Source of the DNA: Brevibacterium renqingii
Lineage (GTDB): Bacteria; Actinomycetota; Actinomycetes; Actinomycetales; Brevibacteriaceae
Length of the DNA: 64,000 bases
Direction: 5' to 3'
Assembly (NCBI RefSeq): GCF_017808105.1
Contig: NZ_JADBHF010000004.1
Location: forward strand, 124,001 to 188,000
Part shown: positions 17,322 through 25,703 of the stretch, piece after piece
How the letters are laid out: each line of letters starts with the position of its first letter
Position numbering within the stretch: the stretch's first letter is position 1
Notes under the pieces: model-generated
Seen by the model: the letters and a program-made list of their open reading frames with translations, nothing else
Database searches by the model: none
What the model was told of the DNA's origin: nothing
Made by a program: the position numbers and the translations under genes

Positions 17322-18098
17322 TCAGTAGCCGCTCATCATCGCCATGAAGCCGAGTCCGAAGACGCCGATCATGATGATCAGCCCCAACAGGCCGAGGGCA
17401 ATGCTGACGTAACCCATGATCAGACCTGCGATCCCCTGACCACGGCCGTCTTCGCCGGTTCGCTTGATCTGGCGCAGTCCGATGTGGCCGAAGATGACAG
17501 CGAGGATCGGTGCGACCCACAGGAACATCGCGACGATGCTGAACAGGAATCCGATGAGCGGCAGCAACGACAGCAGCCCACAGACGAACCCACCGCCGAT
17601 TCCGATGATGCCCATCCACATCGACCACACGGCCAACTTGTTGGGCACGGGGCGCACGAACATCGGCTGCGCACCGTAGGTCATCGGTTGGCTGTAGACA
17701 CCCGGGTGGCTGTAGGCGCCATAGGCACTCGCCTGACTGTAGGCACCGGACTGACTGTATGGATCTGGCTGACTGTACGATCCCGACTGTCCGTACGAAC
17801 CGTAGGCACCGGGCTGGCTGTACCCGCCCTGCGAACCGTAGGCGCCGAGCTGGCCGTATCCCTGCGAACCATAGCCTCCACCCTGCGAACCGTAACCCCC
17901 GCCCTGGCCGTATCCCTGCGGGTACGGCTGACCTTGGGAGTATGTCTGTCCACTCCCATCAGGCTGACCCTGCGAGTATTGCCCGGAACCGTTCTGCGGC
18001 TGGGATCCATAGTTGGCGTTGAACTGCTGCGAGCCGACCTGAGGTGGATCACTCGGGCGGTATTCGGGGTTGTGGGACACGTTCTGCACCGTTTTCAC
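17322..18098 (-). CDS. DUF4190 membrane protein with long Gln/Tyr/Gly/Ser-rich head
   Basis: A 258-residue protein. Residues 20-140 are a Gly/Gln/Tyr/Ser low-complexity region built from short units such as GYGSQGGGYGSQ and SQPGAYGS. The DUF4190 domain follows, with FGHIGLRQIKRTGEDGRGQG between helices. Its head is prion-like in composition. The GTG start at 18098 is the longest frame and is uncertain; no strong ribosome site is seen. It is the first gene of the trio and is divergent from the PMT gene. Function unknown. Confidence 0.8.
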   Translation of the reverse strand: MKTVQNVSHNPEYRPSDPPQVGSQQFNANYGSQPQNGSGQYSQGQPDGSGQTYSQGQPYPQGYGQGGGYGSQGGGYGSQGYGQLGAYGSQGGYSQPGAYGSYGQSGSYSQPDPYSQSGAYSQASAYGAYSHPGVYSQPMTYGAQPMFVRPVPNKLAVWSMWMGIIGIGGGFVCGLLSLLPLIGFLFSIVAMFLWVAPILAVIFGHIGLRQIKRTGEDGRGQGIAGLIMGYVSIALGLLGLIIMIGVFGLGFMAMMSGY

Positions 18099-18193
18099 TC
18101 AGACACTGCTTGTACCCCACCACTTTAGTCGTGCACGTCGGCGAATGCCCAAGAATCTCGTGTGCAAGCGACGATCCCGCCCTTCGTCGTCCC

Positions 18194-18258
18194 CGGCCCT
18201 GCCGAACACAAGCGTCCCTGCCCTGCCGATCGCAAGCGTCCCCGCCCCTGCCGATCAC
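18194..18258. repeat. Two to three direct repeats of about 25 bp
   Basis: CAAGCGTCCCTGCCCTGCCG and CAAGCGTCCCCGCCCCTGCC follow one another, with a partial third unit before them, in the gap between the DUF4190 gene and PMT. The remainder of the gap holds the divergent promoters. Confidence 0.5.
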
Positions 18259-18313
18259 CTGAGACTCCCACCGGCCCTGCGGGTCGCATGAGAGCCCGGG
18301 CAGGCGCGAACTC

Positions 18314-18319
18314 TAGACT
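18314..18319 (+). promoter_or_regulatory. PMT -10 box, leaderless promoter
   Basis: TAGACT, eight bases before the ATG at 18328, with no ribosome site between. Confidence 0.5.
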
Positions 18320-18327
18320 GTAAGACG

Positions 18328-20079
18328 ATGACACACACGGCAGACTCCCCCTCCCCCGCCAGGCGCATCGCCCGCGAGCGCCTCGCGCGCAAACGCGAAC
18401 AGGTGCGCGCCGGAGCTGCGGCGATGCGTCGGGAGACCTTCCACGCCGGCATGTGGGCCACCCGCGCACCGGTGTGGATGTGGCCTGCCCTGCTGGTCAT
18501 CACCGGCATCGGCGCGGCCCTGCGCCTGTTCCGTCTCGGTTTCCCCCACCGCCTGATCTTCGACGAGACGTACTACGTCAAGGACGGCTACTCGGTCTTC
18601 AACTTCGGCTACGAACGCTCCTGGCCCGAGAACGCCGACGACTCCTTCAACGCCGGCGACCCCAGCGTCATCGAACCGACCCCCGAATACGTCGTCCACC
18701 CGCCGCTGGGCAAATGGCTCATCGGCATCGGCATCGACCTCTTCGGCGCCGACGACTCGTTCGGCTGGCGCTTCTCCGTCGCGATCATCGGCACCCTGAC
18801 GATCTTCCTCATCGGCGTCATCGCCTGGAAGCTCTTCCGCTCGGCGTTCTTCGCCTGCGTCGCCGCCGGCCTCCTCTCCATCGACGGTGAGCACTTCGTC
18901 CACTCCCGCACGAGCCTGCTCGACATCGTGCTCATGGCCTTCGTCCTCCTCGCCTTCTTCTTCGTCCTCCTCGACCGAGAACAGGTGACGAAGCGCCTCG
19001 CCCGGTGGACGCCATCGACTGCGGATCCGCACCGGTCGGAATCCCCCGTCGCCGAGGCGGCTCCCCCGACCGCGGCAGCCCGACGCAGGCGTGACCGGAA
19101 GGAAAGGGATGAGATCAACTTCGGGCCCCGCCTCGGCGTGCGTCCCTGGATCATCGCCGCCGGCATCAGCGTGGGCCTGGCCATGGGGGTGAAGTGGTCG
19201 GGTCTCTATGCGGCCGCCGCGTTCGGGATCCTCCTCGTCGCGTGGGACGTGCATTCGCGGTATCGGGCCGGGGTCGTGCATCCGTGGCTGGGCATGCTCA
19301 TCCGCGACAGCATTCCCTCGTTCCTCAAACTCGTGCCGACCGCCTTCGTGACCTACCTCGCCTGCTGGAGCGGGTGGATCCGCTCGGACGATGCGTGGGA
19401 TCGGCAGTGGGCGGCGGAGAACTTCGGCTGGTGGCAGTCGCTGCCGGAATGGCTGCAGTGGCTGCCCTCGCTCGTGCATTACCACTACACGGCGTACTCG
19501 TTCCACGTCGGACTCGATTCCGAACACCCCTATATGTCGAACCCGTGGGGGTGGATCGTCCAATGGCGGCCGACCTCGTTCTACTACGAGTCCTACGACC
19601 AGGGCGACATGGGGTGCCTGGCGGACAAGTGCTCCTCGGCGATCACCTCGGTCGGCAATCCCGTGATCTGGGGGTTGGCGCCGTTCGCGGTCCTCATCTG
19701 CCTCATCGTGTGGATCATCCGCCGCGATGTCCGCCCGGCCGTCATCCTCGCCGGACTGGCCGCGACCTGGCTGCCCTGGTTCGCCTACCAGGAGCGGACC
19801 ATCTTCACGTTCTACACCATCGTCATGGTGCCCTTCGTCGTCCTCGCCGTCACCTACTGCCTCACCCTGCTGTGGGGTCGGGCACCGGGGAGGCAAGCCT
19901 CGGGGCACCGTCCACGTCTCGCGCGGATCTCGGCCGCCCTGTTCGCGCGCCGCATGAGCGTCGGGATCATCCTGGCCGCGGCCGTTCTTGCCTTCGCCTA
20001 CTTCTGGCCCATCTACACCGGCGAAGTCATCCCGTTCACCGCGTGGAACAACCGAATGTGGAACATCACCTGGCGCTGA
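18328..20079 (+). CDS. pmt: Dolichyl-phosphate-mannose-type protein O-mannosyltransferase (PMT family)
   Basis: A 583-residue GT-C-fold membrane enzyme that moves mannose from polyprenyl-phosphate-mannose to Ser/Thr of exported proteins. The catalytic acidic pair in the first outer loop is FDETYYVKDGYS near residue 75. The donor-loop region has VVHPPLGKWLIG, and the late motif is YHYTAYSFHVGL with SNPWGWIVQWRP. There are about 10-11 helices and a charged cytoplasmic loop (about 215-265). It is probably leaderless. It begins a region rich in surface-glycan genes and may modify the sortase-anchored protein at 46.4 kb. Confidence 0.93.
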   Translation: MTHTADSPSPARRIARERLARKREQVRAGAAAMRRETFHAGMWATRAPVWMWPALLVITGIGAALRLFRLGFPHRLIFDETYYVKDGYSVFNFGYERSWPENADDSFNAGDPSVIEPTPEYVVHPPLGKWLIGIGIDLFGADDSFGWRFSVAIIGTLTIFLIGVIAWKLFRSAFFACVAAGLLSIDGEHFVHSRTSLLDIVLMAFVLLAFFFVLLDREQVTKRLARWTPSTADPHRSESPVAEAAPPTAAARRRRDRKERDEINFGPRLGVRPWIIAAGISVGLAMGVKWSGLYAAAAFGILLVAWDVHSRYRAGVVHPWLGMLIRDSIPSFLKLVPTAFVTYLACWSGWIRSDDAWDRQWAAENFGWWQSLPEWLQWLPSLVHYHYTAYSFHVGLDSEHPYMSNPWGWIVQWRPTSFYYESYDQGDMGCLADKCSSAITSVGNPVIWGLAPFAVLICLIVWIIRRDVRPAVILAGLAATWLPWFAYQERTIFTFYTIVMVPFVVLAVTYCLTLLWGRAPGRQASGHRPRLARISAALFARRMSVGIILAAAVLAFAYFWPIYTGEVIPFTAWNNRMWNITWR

Positions 20080-20119
20080 CCCCCGATCCCGGCGCGTGAG
20101 ACGCTCGGCTCGATGCCTC

Positions 20120-20181
20120 GTTCAACGACGAATCAGGATTTAGCGCCTGCCACGCATCGAAACCCTGACGCGTCGTTGAAC
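20120..20181. repeat. 62-bp imperfect palindrome after PMT
   Basis: GTTCAACGACG (20120-20130) pairs exactly with CGTCGTTGAAC (20171-20181), with inner TCAGG/CCTGA also complementary. It may terminate PMT transcription or be a third repeat family. The 304-bp gap (20080-20383) otherwise holds a 19-bp repeat and the neuA promoter. Confidence 0.6.
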
Positions 20182-20203
20182 AAGCGACTTCCGCCGTCAA
20201 CCC

Positions 20204-20244
20204 GCCGATCCGAGACGTCGTCACTGCCGATCCGAGACGTCGTC
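20204..20244. repeat. 19-bp tandem direct repeat
   Basis: GCCGATCCGAGACGTCGTC at 20204-20222 and 20226-20244, separated by three bases, in the PMT-neuA gap. Confidence 0.6.
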
Positions 20245-20368
20245 CCGACCGCCGGTTCGAGGCGGCTCCCGCCGCCGAATCATGGCGTCGGACGGTCCGT
20301 CACGGCTTCGCCATCGAAGGGTCGCCTCGGCGACATGGCACGTTCACCTTGAGGTAACACCGCGTCGT

Positions 20369-20374
20369 TAGCGT
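20369..20374 (+). promoter_or_regulatory. neuA -10 box, probable leaderless promoter
   Basis: TAGCGT lies nine bases before the GTG at 20384; no ribosome site precedes that GTG. Confidence 0.4.
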
Positions 20375-20383
20375 CGAATCATT

Positions 20384-21733
20384 GTGAATGATCTTTCGGC
20401 GACCCCCGCACCCACCGCACCCGGCACACATCGGGCGGTGGCCATCATCCCGGCCCGCGGCGGCTCCAAGGGCATCCCCCTGAAGAACCTGCAGAAGGTC
20501 GCGGGCATCTCGCTGCTGGCTCGCGCCATCAACGCCGCCCAGGCCAGCCCCAGCATCGACCGCGTGGTCGTCTCGACCGACCACGAGGGCATCGCCGCCG
20601 AAGCCCTGCGCACCGGCGCCGAGGTGTCCCACCGTCCCGCAGAGATCGCCGGCGACACCGCGACCAGCGAATCCGCGCTCATCCACACCCTGTCGACCCT
20701 CGACGAGGACTACGACATCACGGTCTTCATGCAGTGCACCTCCCCCTTCATCGACTCCGCCTCCGTCGAGAACGCGGTGCGCGCCGTCCGCGACGACGAA
20801 GCCGATGTCGTGTTCTCCGCGGTCGAGGACCACTCCTTCCTGTGGCGGATCGACGACGGCGACCAGGCGGTGGCCGTCGGCCATGAGGCCGCCTACCGGC
20901 CGCGCCGCCAGGACCGGGCCAAGCACTTCAACGAGACCGGGGCCTTCTACGTCATGCGCACCGCCGGCCTGCTCGAACACGGGCACCGCTTCTTCGGCCG
21001 CATCGGCATCGAGGAGGTCCCGCCCGAACACGCCCGCGAGATCGACGACATGTCCGACCTCAGCCTCGTCCGCGCCATCGCCTCCACTCAGGAGACCGCG
21101 CAGGTCATCGACGTCGACGCGCTGGTCACCGACTTCGACGGCGTCCACACCGACGACGGCGCCTACGTCGATGAGGACGGCAACGAGCAGGTCCGCGTCC
21201 ACCGCGGCGACGGCATGGGGATCTCCCGCCTCGTGCAGTCCGGGGTGCCGGTGATGATCCTGTCGAAGGAGCGCAACCCGGTCGTGACCCGCCGCGCGGA
21301 GAAGCTGCAGGTCGACGTCGCGCAGGGCATCGACAGCAAGGCGCACATCCTCAGCGCCTGGATCGAGACCAACGGGCTCGACCCCGCCCGCGTGGCCTAC
21401 GTCGGCAATGACATCAACGACCTCGAAGCCTTCGACGTCGTCGGCTGGCCGATCGCGGTCGCCGACGCCCACCCCAAGGTCCTCGCCGCCGCCCGCATCG
21501 TCCTCGACCGGTCCGGCGGCAGGGGCGCAGTCCGTGAGGTCTGCGACCTCATCCCCATCCCCGCCGAGGCGGCCGGATCAGGTCCGAGCCCGACCCTGGC
21601 CCCTGTGTCCGCCGCCTTCCCAGGCGGACACCCCTCCACCGTCCCCGACCGTCAACCGCCCATCCGACAGCAACAGCCGTTGCTCACCAACCACGCAGCC
21701 TCGGCGCGTGCCAACCGAAAGCAGGTTTCATGA
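20384..21733 (+). CDS. neuA: CMP-nonulosonate (N-acylneuraminate) cytidylyltransferase fused to KdsC-like HAD phosphatase
   Basis: A 449-residue bifunctional protein. Residues about 15-240 are a NeuA-type cytidylyltransferase with IIPARGGSKGIPLKNL, VVVSTDHEGIAAEA, MQCTSPFID and FNETGAFYVM; it activates a nine-carbon keto-sugar acid with CTP. Residues about 245-395 are a KdsC-type HAD phosphatase with VTDFDGVHTDDGAYV, VHRGDGMGI, MILSKERNPVV and YVGNDINDLEAF, a likely 9-phosphate phosphatase. The last 50 residues are a Pro-rich tail. Starts at GTG. Its stop overlaps the neuB ATG by 4 bp, so the two are coupled. The sugar could be Neu5Ac, Kdn, legionaminic or related acids. Confidence 0.92.
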   Translation: MNDLSATPAPTAPGTHRAVAIIPARGGSKGIPLKNLQKVAGISLLARAINAAQASPSIDRVVVSTDHEGIAAEALRTGAEVSHRPAEIAGDTATSESALIHTLSTLDEDYDITVFMQCTSPFIDSASVENAVRAVRDDEADVVFSAVEDHSFLWRIDDGDQAVAVGHEAAYRPRRQDRAKHFNETGAFYVMRTAGLLEHGHRFFGRIGIEEVPPEHAREIDDMSDLSLVRAIASTQETAQVIDVDALVTDFDGVHTDDGAYVDEDGNEQVRVHRGDGMGISRLVQSGVPVMILSKERNPVVTRRAEKLQVDVAQGIDSKAHILSAWIETNGLDPARVAYVGNDINDLEAFDVVGWPIAVADAHPKVLAAARIVLDRSGGRGAVREVCDLIPIPAEAAGSGPSPTLAPVSAAFPGGHPSTVPDRQPPIRQQQPLLTNHAASARANRKQVS

Positions 21734-22617
21734 CTGATCGACTCACCCCCGTGGCCATCGGACACCACCTCGTCGGCCCGAGTCAGCCCGTGTACATGAT
21801 CGGCGAAATCGGCATCAACCACAACGGAGACGTCGAGATCGCCAAGCAGCTCATGGATGTCGCCGTGACCGCCGGCGCGCAGGCCGTGAAGTTCCAGAAG
21901 CGCAACCCCGAGGTCGCCGTCCCCGAACACCAGAAGTCGAAGATGCGCTCGACCCCGTGGGGCGAGATGACCTACATCGACTACAAGCACCGCGTCGAGT
22001 TCGGCATCGACGAATACTCCGAGATCGACCGCTACGCCAAAGAAGTCGGACTGCAGTGGTTCGCCTCTCCGTGGGACACCGATTCGGTCGACTTCCTCGA
22101 GACCGAGTTCGATGCGCTCACCTTCAAAGTGGCCTCGGCCTCGCTGACGGACTTCGAGCTGCTGCGGGCCATCGCCGCCACCGGCAAGCCCGTCCTGTGC
22201 TCCTCGGGCATGTCCGACTGGGAGACCCTCGACCGCGCCGTCGAGATCTTCGACCGCGACAGGCTCGTGCTCATGCACGCCACCTCGACTTACCCGCTGC
22301 CTCCCGACGAGGTCAACCTCATGGCGATCCCCGCCATGCGGCAGCGCTACGGTGTGCCCGTCGGCTACTCCGGCCATGAACTCGGCCTCGAGATCTCCTT
22401 CGCTGCCGCAGCCCTCGGAGCCGTCACCATCGAACGCCACATCACCCTCGACTCCTCGATGTGGGGCTCGGACCAGTCCGCGTCGATGGAACCGCGCGAG
22501 TTCGCCTCGCTCGTCAAGGGCGTCCGCGTGCTCGAGACCGCGTTCGGCGACGGCGAGAAGCGCGTCATGCCGGGCGAGGAATCGAAGATCGATTCGCTGC
22601 GCAAGGTCACTGTCTGA
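21730..22617 (+). CDS. neuB: N-acetylneuraminate synthase family protein lacking the SAF domain
   Basis: The 295-residue TIM-barrel enzyme condenses phosphoenolpyruvate with a six-carbon amino sugar to give a nonulosonic acid. Motifs: MIGEIGINHNGDVEIAKQLM, AVKFQKRNP, WFASPWDTDSVDFLE, FKVASASLTDFELL, LMHATSTYP, VPVGYSGHELGLEIS and ERHITLDSSMWGSDQSAS. Typical NeuB is about 345 residues; here the C-terminal antifreeze-like (SAF) domain is absent, and the stop is clean at 22617. In dimeric NeuB that domain contributes to the partner's active site, so substrate or dependence may differ. Coupled to neuA. No neuC-type epimerase lies in the window. Confidence 0.9.
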   Translation: MTDRLTPVAIGHHLVGPSQPVYMIGEIGINHNGDVEIAKQLMDVAVTAGAQAVKFQKRNPEVAVPEHQKSKMRSTPWGEMTYIDYKHRVEFGIDEYSEIDRYAKEVGLQWFASPWDTDSVDFLETEFDALTFKVASASLTDFELLRAIAATGKPVLCSSGMSDWETLDRAVEIFDRDRLVLMHATSTYPLPPDEVNLMAIPAMRQRYGVPVGYSGHELGLEISFAAAALGAVTIERHITLDSSMWGSDQSASMEPREFASLVKGVRVLETAFGDGEKRVMPGEESKIDSLRKVTV

Positions 22618-22654
22618 GCCGAGATCGGACCGCCGCGACCGCAGCCGACAGTTC

Positions 22655-22685
22655 GGCCCCATCACCTCGCCGAGGTGGTGGGGCC
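22655..22685. terminator. Two-way terminator between neuB and the pyruvyltransferase-like gene
   Basis: A 14-bp stem with one wobble: GGCCCCATCACCTC (22655-22668), loop GCC, GAGGTGGTGGGGCC (22672-22685), in the gap between convergent genes. A second similar half-site follows at about 22708-22726. Confidence 0.7.
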
Positions 22686-22782
22686 GATTCGGTGCCGTCA
22701 CCCGCCGAAGTGGTGGGGCCGATCCCGTTCGGCTGCACCGAATACGACCCCGTCCCCAGAGGATGGTGCCTCTCTTGCGCCG

Positions 22783-24540
22783 TCACCCGCCGAGGCGTCG
22801 GAGCCTCCGAATCACCCGGCGGGCCCGCCACTGCACACCGTGCCGGAGCTTGCGAGCGAGCACTCTCGCCTCTTCGCCGGCGGTCCGGCTGCGTTCGGCC
22901 GCGAGCGCTTCCCGCTCTCGCGCGACCACGCCGGTGAGCGCCGTGACCTCTTGTCCGAGCTGTGTGTTCTCCCGCTCGAGGGCTGCGATGTCCATACGTG
23001 TTCGGGCGAGTTCGGCTCGCGCCTCGTCGCGCTCGGCCTCGATCAGATTCAGTCGCGCCTCGGACTGCGCCTTCAACTCCCTCAGTTCACTCTGCGCCTG
23101 CTCGTTGCCGCGTCGGACGTGTGTGAGCTCTCGACGAGTGCGGGCGAGGGTGCGGGACTGCTGCGCGGCGACCTCCTCGGATTCGGAGACCGCGGCGACA
23201 TGGAACTCCTCGGCGCGGATGTCCTCCGAGGTCCGGAGCACGCCACCAGTCGCACCGACGAAGGCTGCGTGGCTTCGGCCGTCATCTGCCGGAACGGCCT
23301 TCACCCCGGAACACGGGCCCAGCGAGCGGCTGATGGCGGCGAGATTCTCGGCAGTGACCTCGGCGAAGCGGGCACGGGTATCGGCCAGGTCGGCCTGCAG
23401 ATCACTGCCGGAAGCATAGGCATCCTCGAGGGCTGCGACCATGCGCTCGGCAAGCGCCTCGGCGCGCGCCTTTCGCACATCGGCGGGCCGCGCACCGTCC
23501 GTCACATCGCCGCTCGCGGCCGCCTCGGCGGGGTCGATGCTCCCACCCGGCGTCTGACCGCGCATCCCCTCGGGCCCGACCGGCACCACGAACTCAGGAT
23601 GGCCGATGTCGGCGGCGAAATAGCCGAGCTTGGCGTGCAGATCCAGCGAGATCGGGATCGCCCCGACCCCGAAGGGGATCATCTGCGCGTGCCCCCGCCC
23701 GCCGAGCACATACGGCACGGAGCTCAAGACGTCGATGCCGGTGAAGAACCCGACGTCATGACCGTTTAGGCGCACCTCCTCCACCCCGGGCACCTCGGCG
23801 ATCAGGCGCCTGGACACCTCGGCGTCGTCGGGGTGGAACGGCGTGCTCAGCACCTTCCACCCCCTGCCCGCGAGGATCCGCGCGGCCGTCACCGTTGCCT
23901 CGTGGATGGCTTCCGCATCGAAGCCCGCGGCGATCTGGCGAGGATGGACGAGCATCTGGATGGCCACGGTCCTCTCGGCCGGGTCCGGACGCCTGCCCGC
24001 CAGCGGTGCATAGAGGTGGTCGAGGATCGTCGTCGGGCAGGGCTGATAGGCGATGCGGTCCCGCTCGCCCAGCAGCCGCCCCATGGTCTCCATGCTGCCG
24101 GTGTTGCGCAGGCCGAAGAAGACCGACCGCTCGAGCACTCGGCCGACATGGGAGCGCATGAGCTCGTCGAAGTCCGGCTGCCCGGGGAAACGGTTGTCCC
24201 CGGGCGCATAGACGATAAGCGGGACCTCGAGGGCGGCGAGCACCTCGGCGGAGATCTTCCACTGCCAGCCGGACAGGCGGTTCGGGTTCGTGTCCTGGAG
24301 GAACAGCCCTCCCCCTCCGACGACCACGGCATCGGCGGTGGCGTTGATCCGCTCGACGGCCGCCTCGTCGACTTCGCGTCGCAGGGCCGCCGCCGAGGTG
24401 AACGTGAACCTCGGCGCCGTCCCTGCCGAATCCGTTCCGCCCAGGACTCGGAAGGCGTCCCTGACGACGGGGAACAGTGCTTTGTCGCCGAAATTGCCCC
24501 AGGTCGGAATGTCGAAGTGGAAGAGTCTCAGAGCCGCCAT
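22783..24540 (-). CDS. Polysaccharide pyruvyl transferase family protein with C-terminal coiled coil
   Basis: A 585-residue protein. Residues 1-340 match the PS_pyruv_trans/CsaB-WcaK fold: FDIPTWGNFGDKALFPVV at the start, VVVGGGGLFLQDTNPNRL near residue 75, FGLRNTGSMETMGRLL, and GGRGHAQMIPFGVGAIPISL near residue 285. Residues about 440-565 are rich in Arg/Glu/Ala heptads and predict a coiled coil, ending in a basic stretch (RRVIRRLRR). Family members transfer pyruvate ketals to cell-wall glycans, but some are glycosyltransferases. It lies inside the nonulosonate locus on the opposite strand. A TAGTCT box six bases before ATG 24540 implies leaderless expression. Confidence 0.78.
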   Translation of the reverse strand: MAALRLFHFDIPTWGNFGDKALFPVVRDAFRVLGGTDSAGTAPRFTFTSAAALRREVDEAAVERINATADAVVVGGGGLFLQDTNPNRLSGWQWKISAEVLAALEVPLIVYAPGDNRFPGQPDFDELMRSHVGRVLERSVFFGLRNTGSMETMGRLLGERDRIAYQPCPTTILDHLYAPLAGRRPDPAERTVAIQMLVHPRQIAAGFDAEAIHEATVTAARILAGRGWKVLSTPFHPDDAEVSRRLIAEVPGVEEVRLNGHDVGFFTGIDVLSSVPYVLGGRGHAQMIPFGVGAIPISLDLHAKLGYFAADIGHPEFVVPVGPEGMRGQTPGGSIDPAEAAASGDVTDGARPADVRKARAEALAERMVAALEDAYASGSDLQADLADTRARFAEVTAENLAAISRSLGPCSGVKAVPADDGRSHAAFVGATGGVLRTSEDIRAEEFHVAAVSESEEVAAQQSRTLARTRRELTHVRRGNEQAQSELRELKAQSEARLNLIEAERDEARAELARTRMDIAALERENTQLGQEVTALTGVVAREREALAAERSRTAGEEARVLARKLRHGVQWRARRVIRRLRRLGG

Positions 24541-24546
24541 CGGCCA

Positions 24547-24552
24547 AGACTA
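24547..24552 (-). promoter_or_regulatory. -10 box of the pyruvyltransferase-like gene, leaderless
   Basis: TAGTCT on the minus strand, six bases before the ATG at 24540. Confidence 0.5.
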
Positions 24553-24731
24553 CGGCCGGCGGAAGAACACCGGGTGAACAGGCGGGGGCGTGTGCGTACA
24601 CCTGCTCGCCACCTTCTGTTCTCCTGCCGCCTCTACGATCGTTCGGACGTGCACAGCACCCGACCCCGGCCAGCTCCCGGAAACCGCGGAAGGGGCGACC
24701 ACCTGCCCCATCCGGCGCGCGAAAGGACCCA

Positions 24732-25703
24732 ATGCCCACACCAGTCGTCAGCGTCATCATCGCAGCGAAGGACGCCGAGGCCACCATCGGCGGGACTCTC
24801 ACGAGCCTGGTCAACCAGGACTTCGCCGCCCATGAACTCGAGGTCATCGTCGTCAACGACGGCTCCACCGATGACACGGCCGGGGTGATCGGCGAATACT
24901 CCGAGCGGCTCAATCTCATCGAGATCCACAACGCGGACTCCCGCGGAGTCTCCACGGCTCGCAACACCGCCCTCGAAGCCGCGACCGGGCAGACGATCAC
25001 CTACCTCGACGCCGACGACTGGTACGCCCCGGGCCACCTGCGCTCCCTGACCGGCGCCATCACCGGACTGGGTGTGGACTTCGTGAAGACGAACTACCTC
25101 ATCGTCAACGGCTTCAACCGCAAGCTTCGCCGAGCCCCCTGCGCCCAGCACAACACGGCCCTGAATCCGCGGGACTTCATCCTTCCCCATGACGCTTCGA
25201 CGATGGTCGACTTCCCCGAATGCTGGACGGGCATCTACTCCCGGTCGATGGCCGAGCGCGGACTGCTCGACTTCGATCCGTCCCTGCGCACCTGCGAGGA
25301 CCGGCCCTGGACGTGGCGCCACCACCTTGAGGCCGATTCCTTCGCCGTCGTCGACACCGCGGGGCTGTGCTACCGCAAGGGCAGCACCACCTCGTTGACG
25401 GCCGTTTTCGACGAGCGTCAACTCGACTTCATCCCCGCTTTCCGCTCCGTCTTCGCGATGCTCGAGGCAGACCCGGGCCTCCGCCGTTTCGAGCAGAAGG
25501 CAGTGCGCAACTTCCTGTCGATCCTCTACTTCCAGATCGTCAACCGCGGTTCGTCGATGTCGCGGGCCGTGCGCGAGAAGCTGAACATCGGGGCGGTGAA
25601 CACGCTGAGATCGGTCGGCGGCGATGTCATCGATCTCGCCCTGGCCAACTTCGGCGAACGCCGACTGCCCGTCATCGACCCGATCGTCAGGAGGGTCCGC
25701 TGA
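24732..25703 (+). CDS. Glycosyltransferase family 2
   Basis: The 323-residue enzyme has the GT-A nucleotide-sugar fold: VSVIIAAKDAEATIGGTLTS, EVIVVNDGSTDDTA, SRGVSTARNTALEAATG and the metal-binding TYLDADDWYAPGHL near residue 95. No membrane helix is evident, so it acts in the cytoplasm on a lipid-linked or growing glycan. The frame extends upstream, but ATG 24732 has GAAAGGA before it and starts exactly at the fold. It opens a four-gene, end-overlapping cassette, sharing one base (TGATG) with the next gene. It probably builds the acceptor for the sialyltransferase-like proteins. Confidence 0.88.
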   Translation: MPTPVVSVIIAAKDAEATIGGTLTSLVNQDFAAHELEVIVVNDGSTDDTAGVIGEYSERLNLIEIHNADSRGVSTARNTALEAATGQTITYLDADDWYAPGHLRSLTGAITGLGVDFVKTNYLIVNGFNRKLRRAPCAQHNTALNPRDFILPHDASTMVDFPECWTGIYSRSMAERGLLDFDPSLRTCEDRPWTWRHHLEADSFAVVDTAGLCYRKGSTTSLTAVFDERQLDFIPAFRSVFAMLEADPGLRRFEQKAVRNFLSILYFQIVNRGSSMSRAVREKLNIGAVNTLRSVGGDVIDLALANFGERRLPVIDPIVRRVR

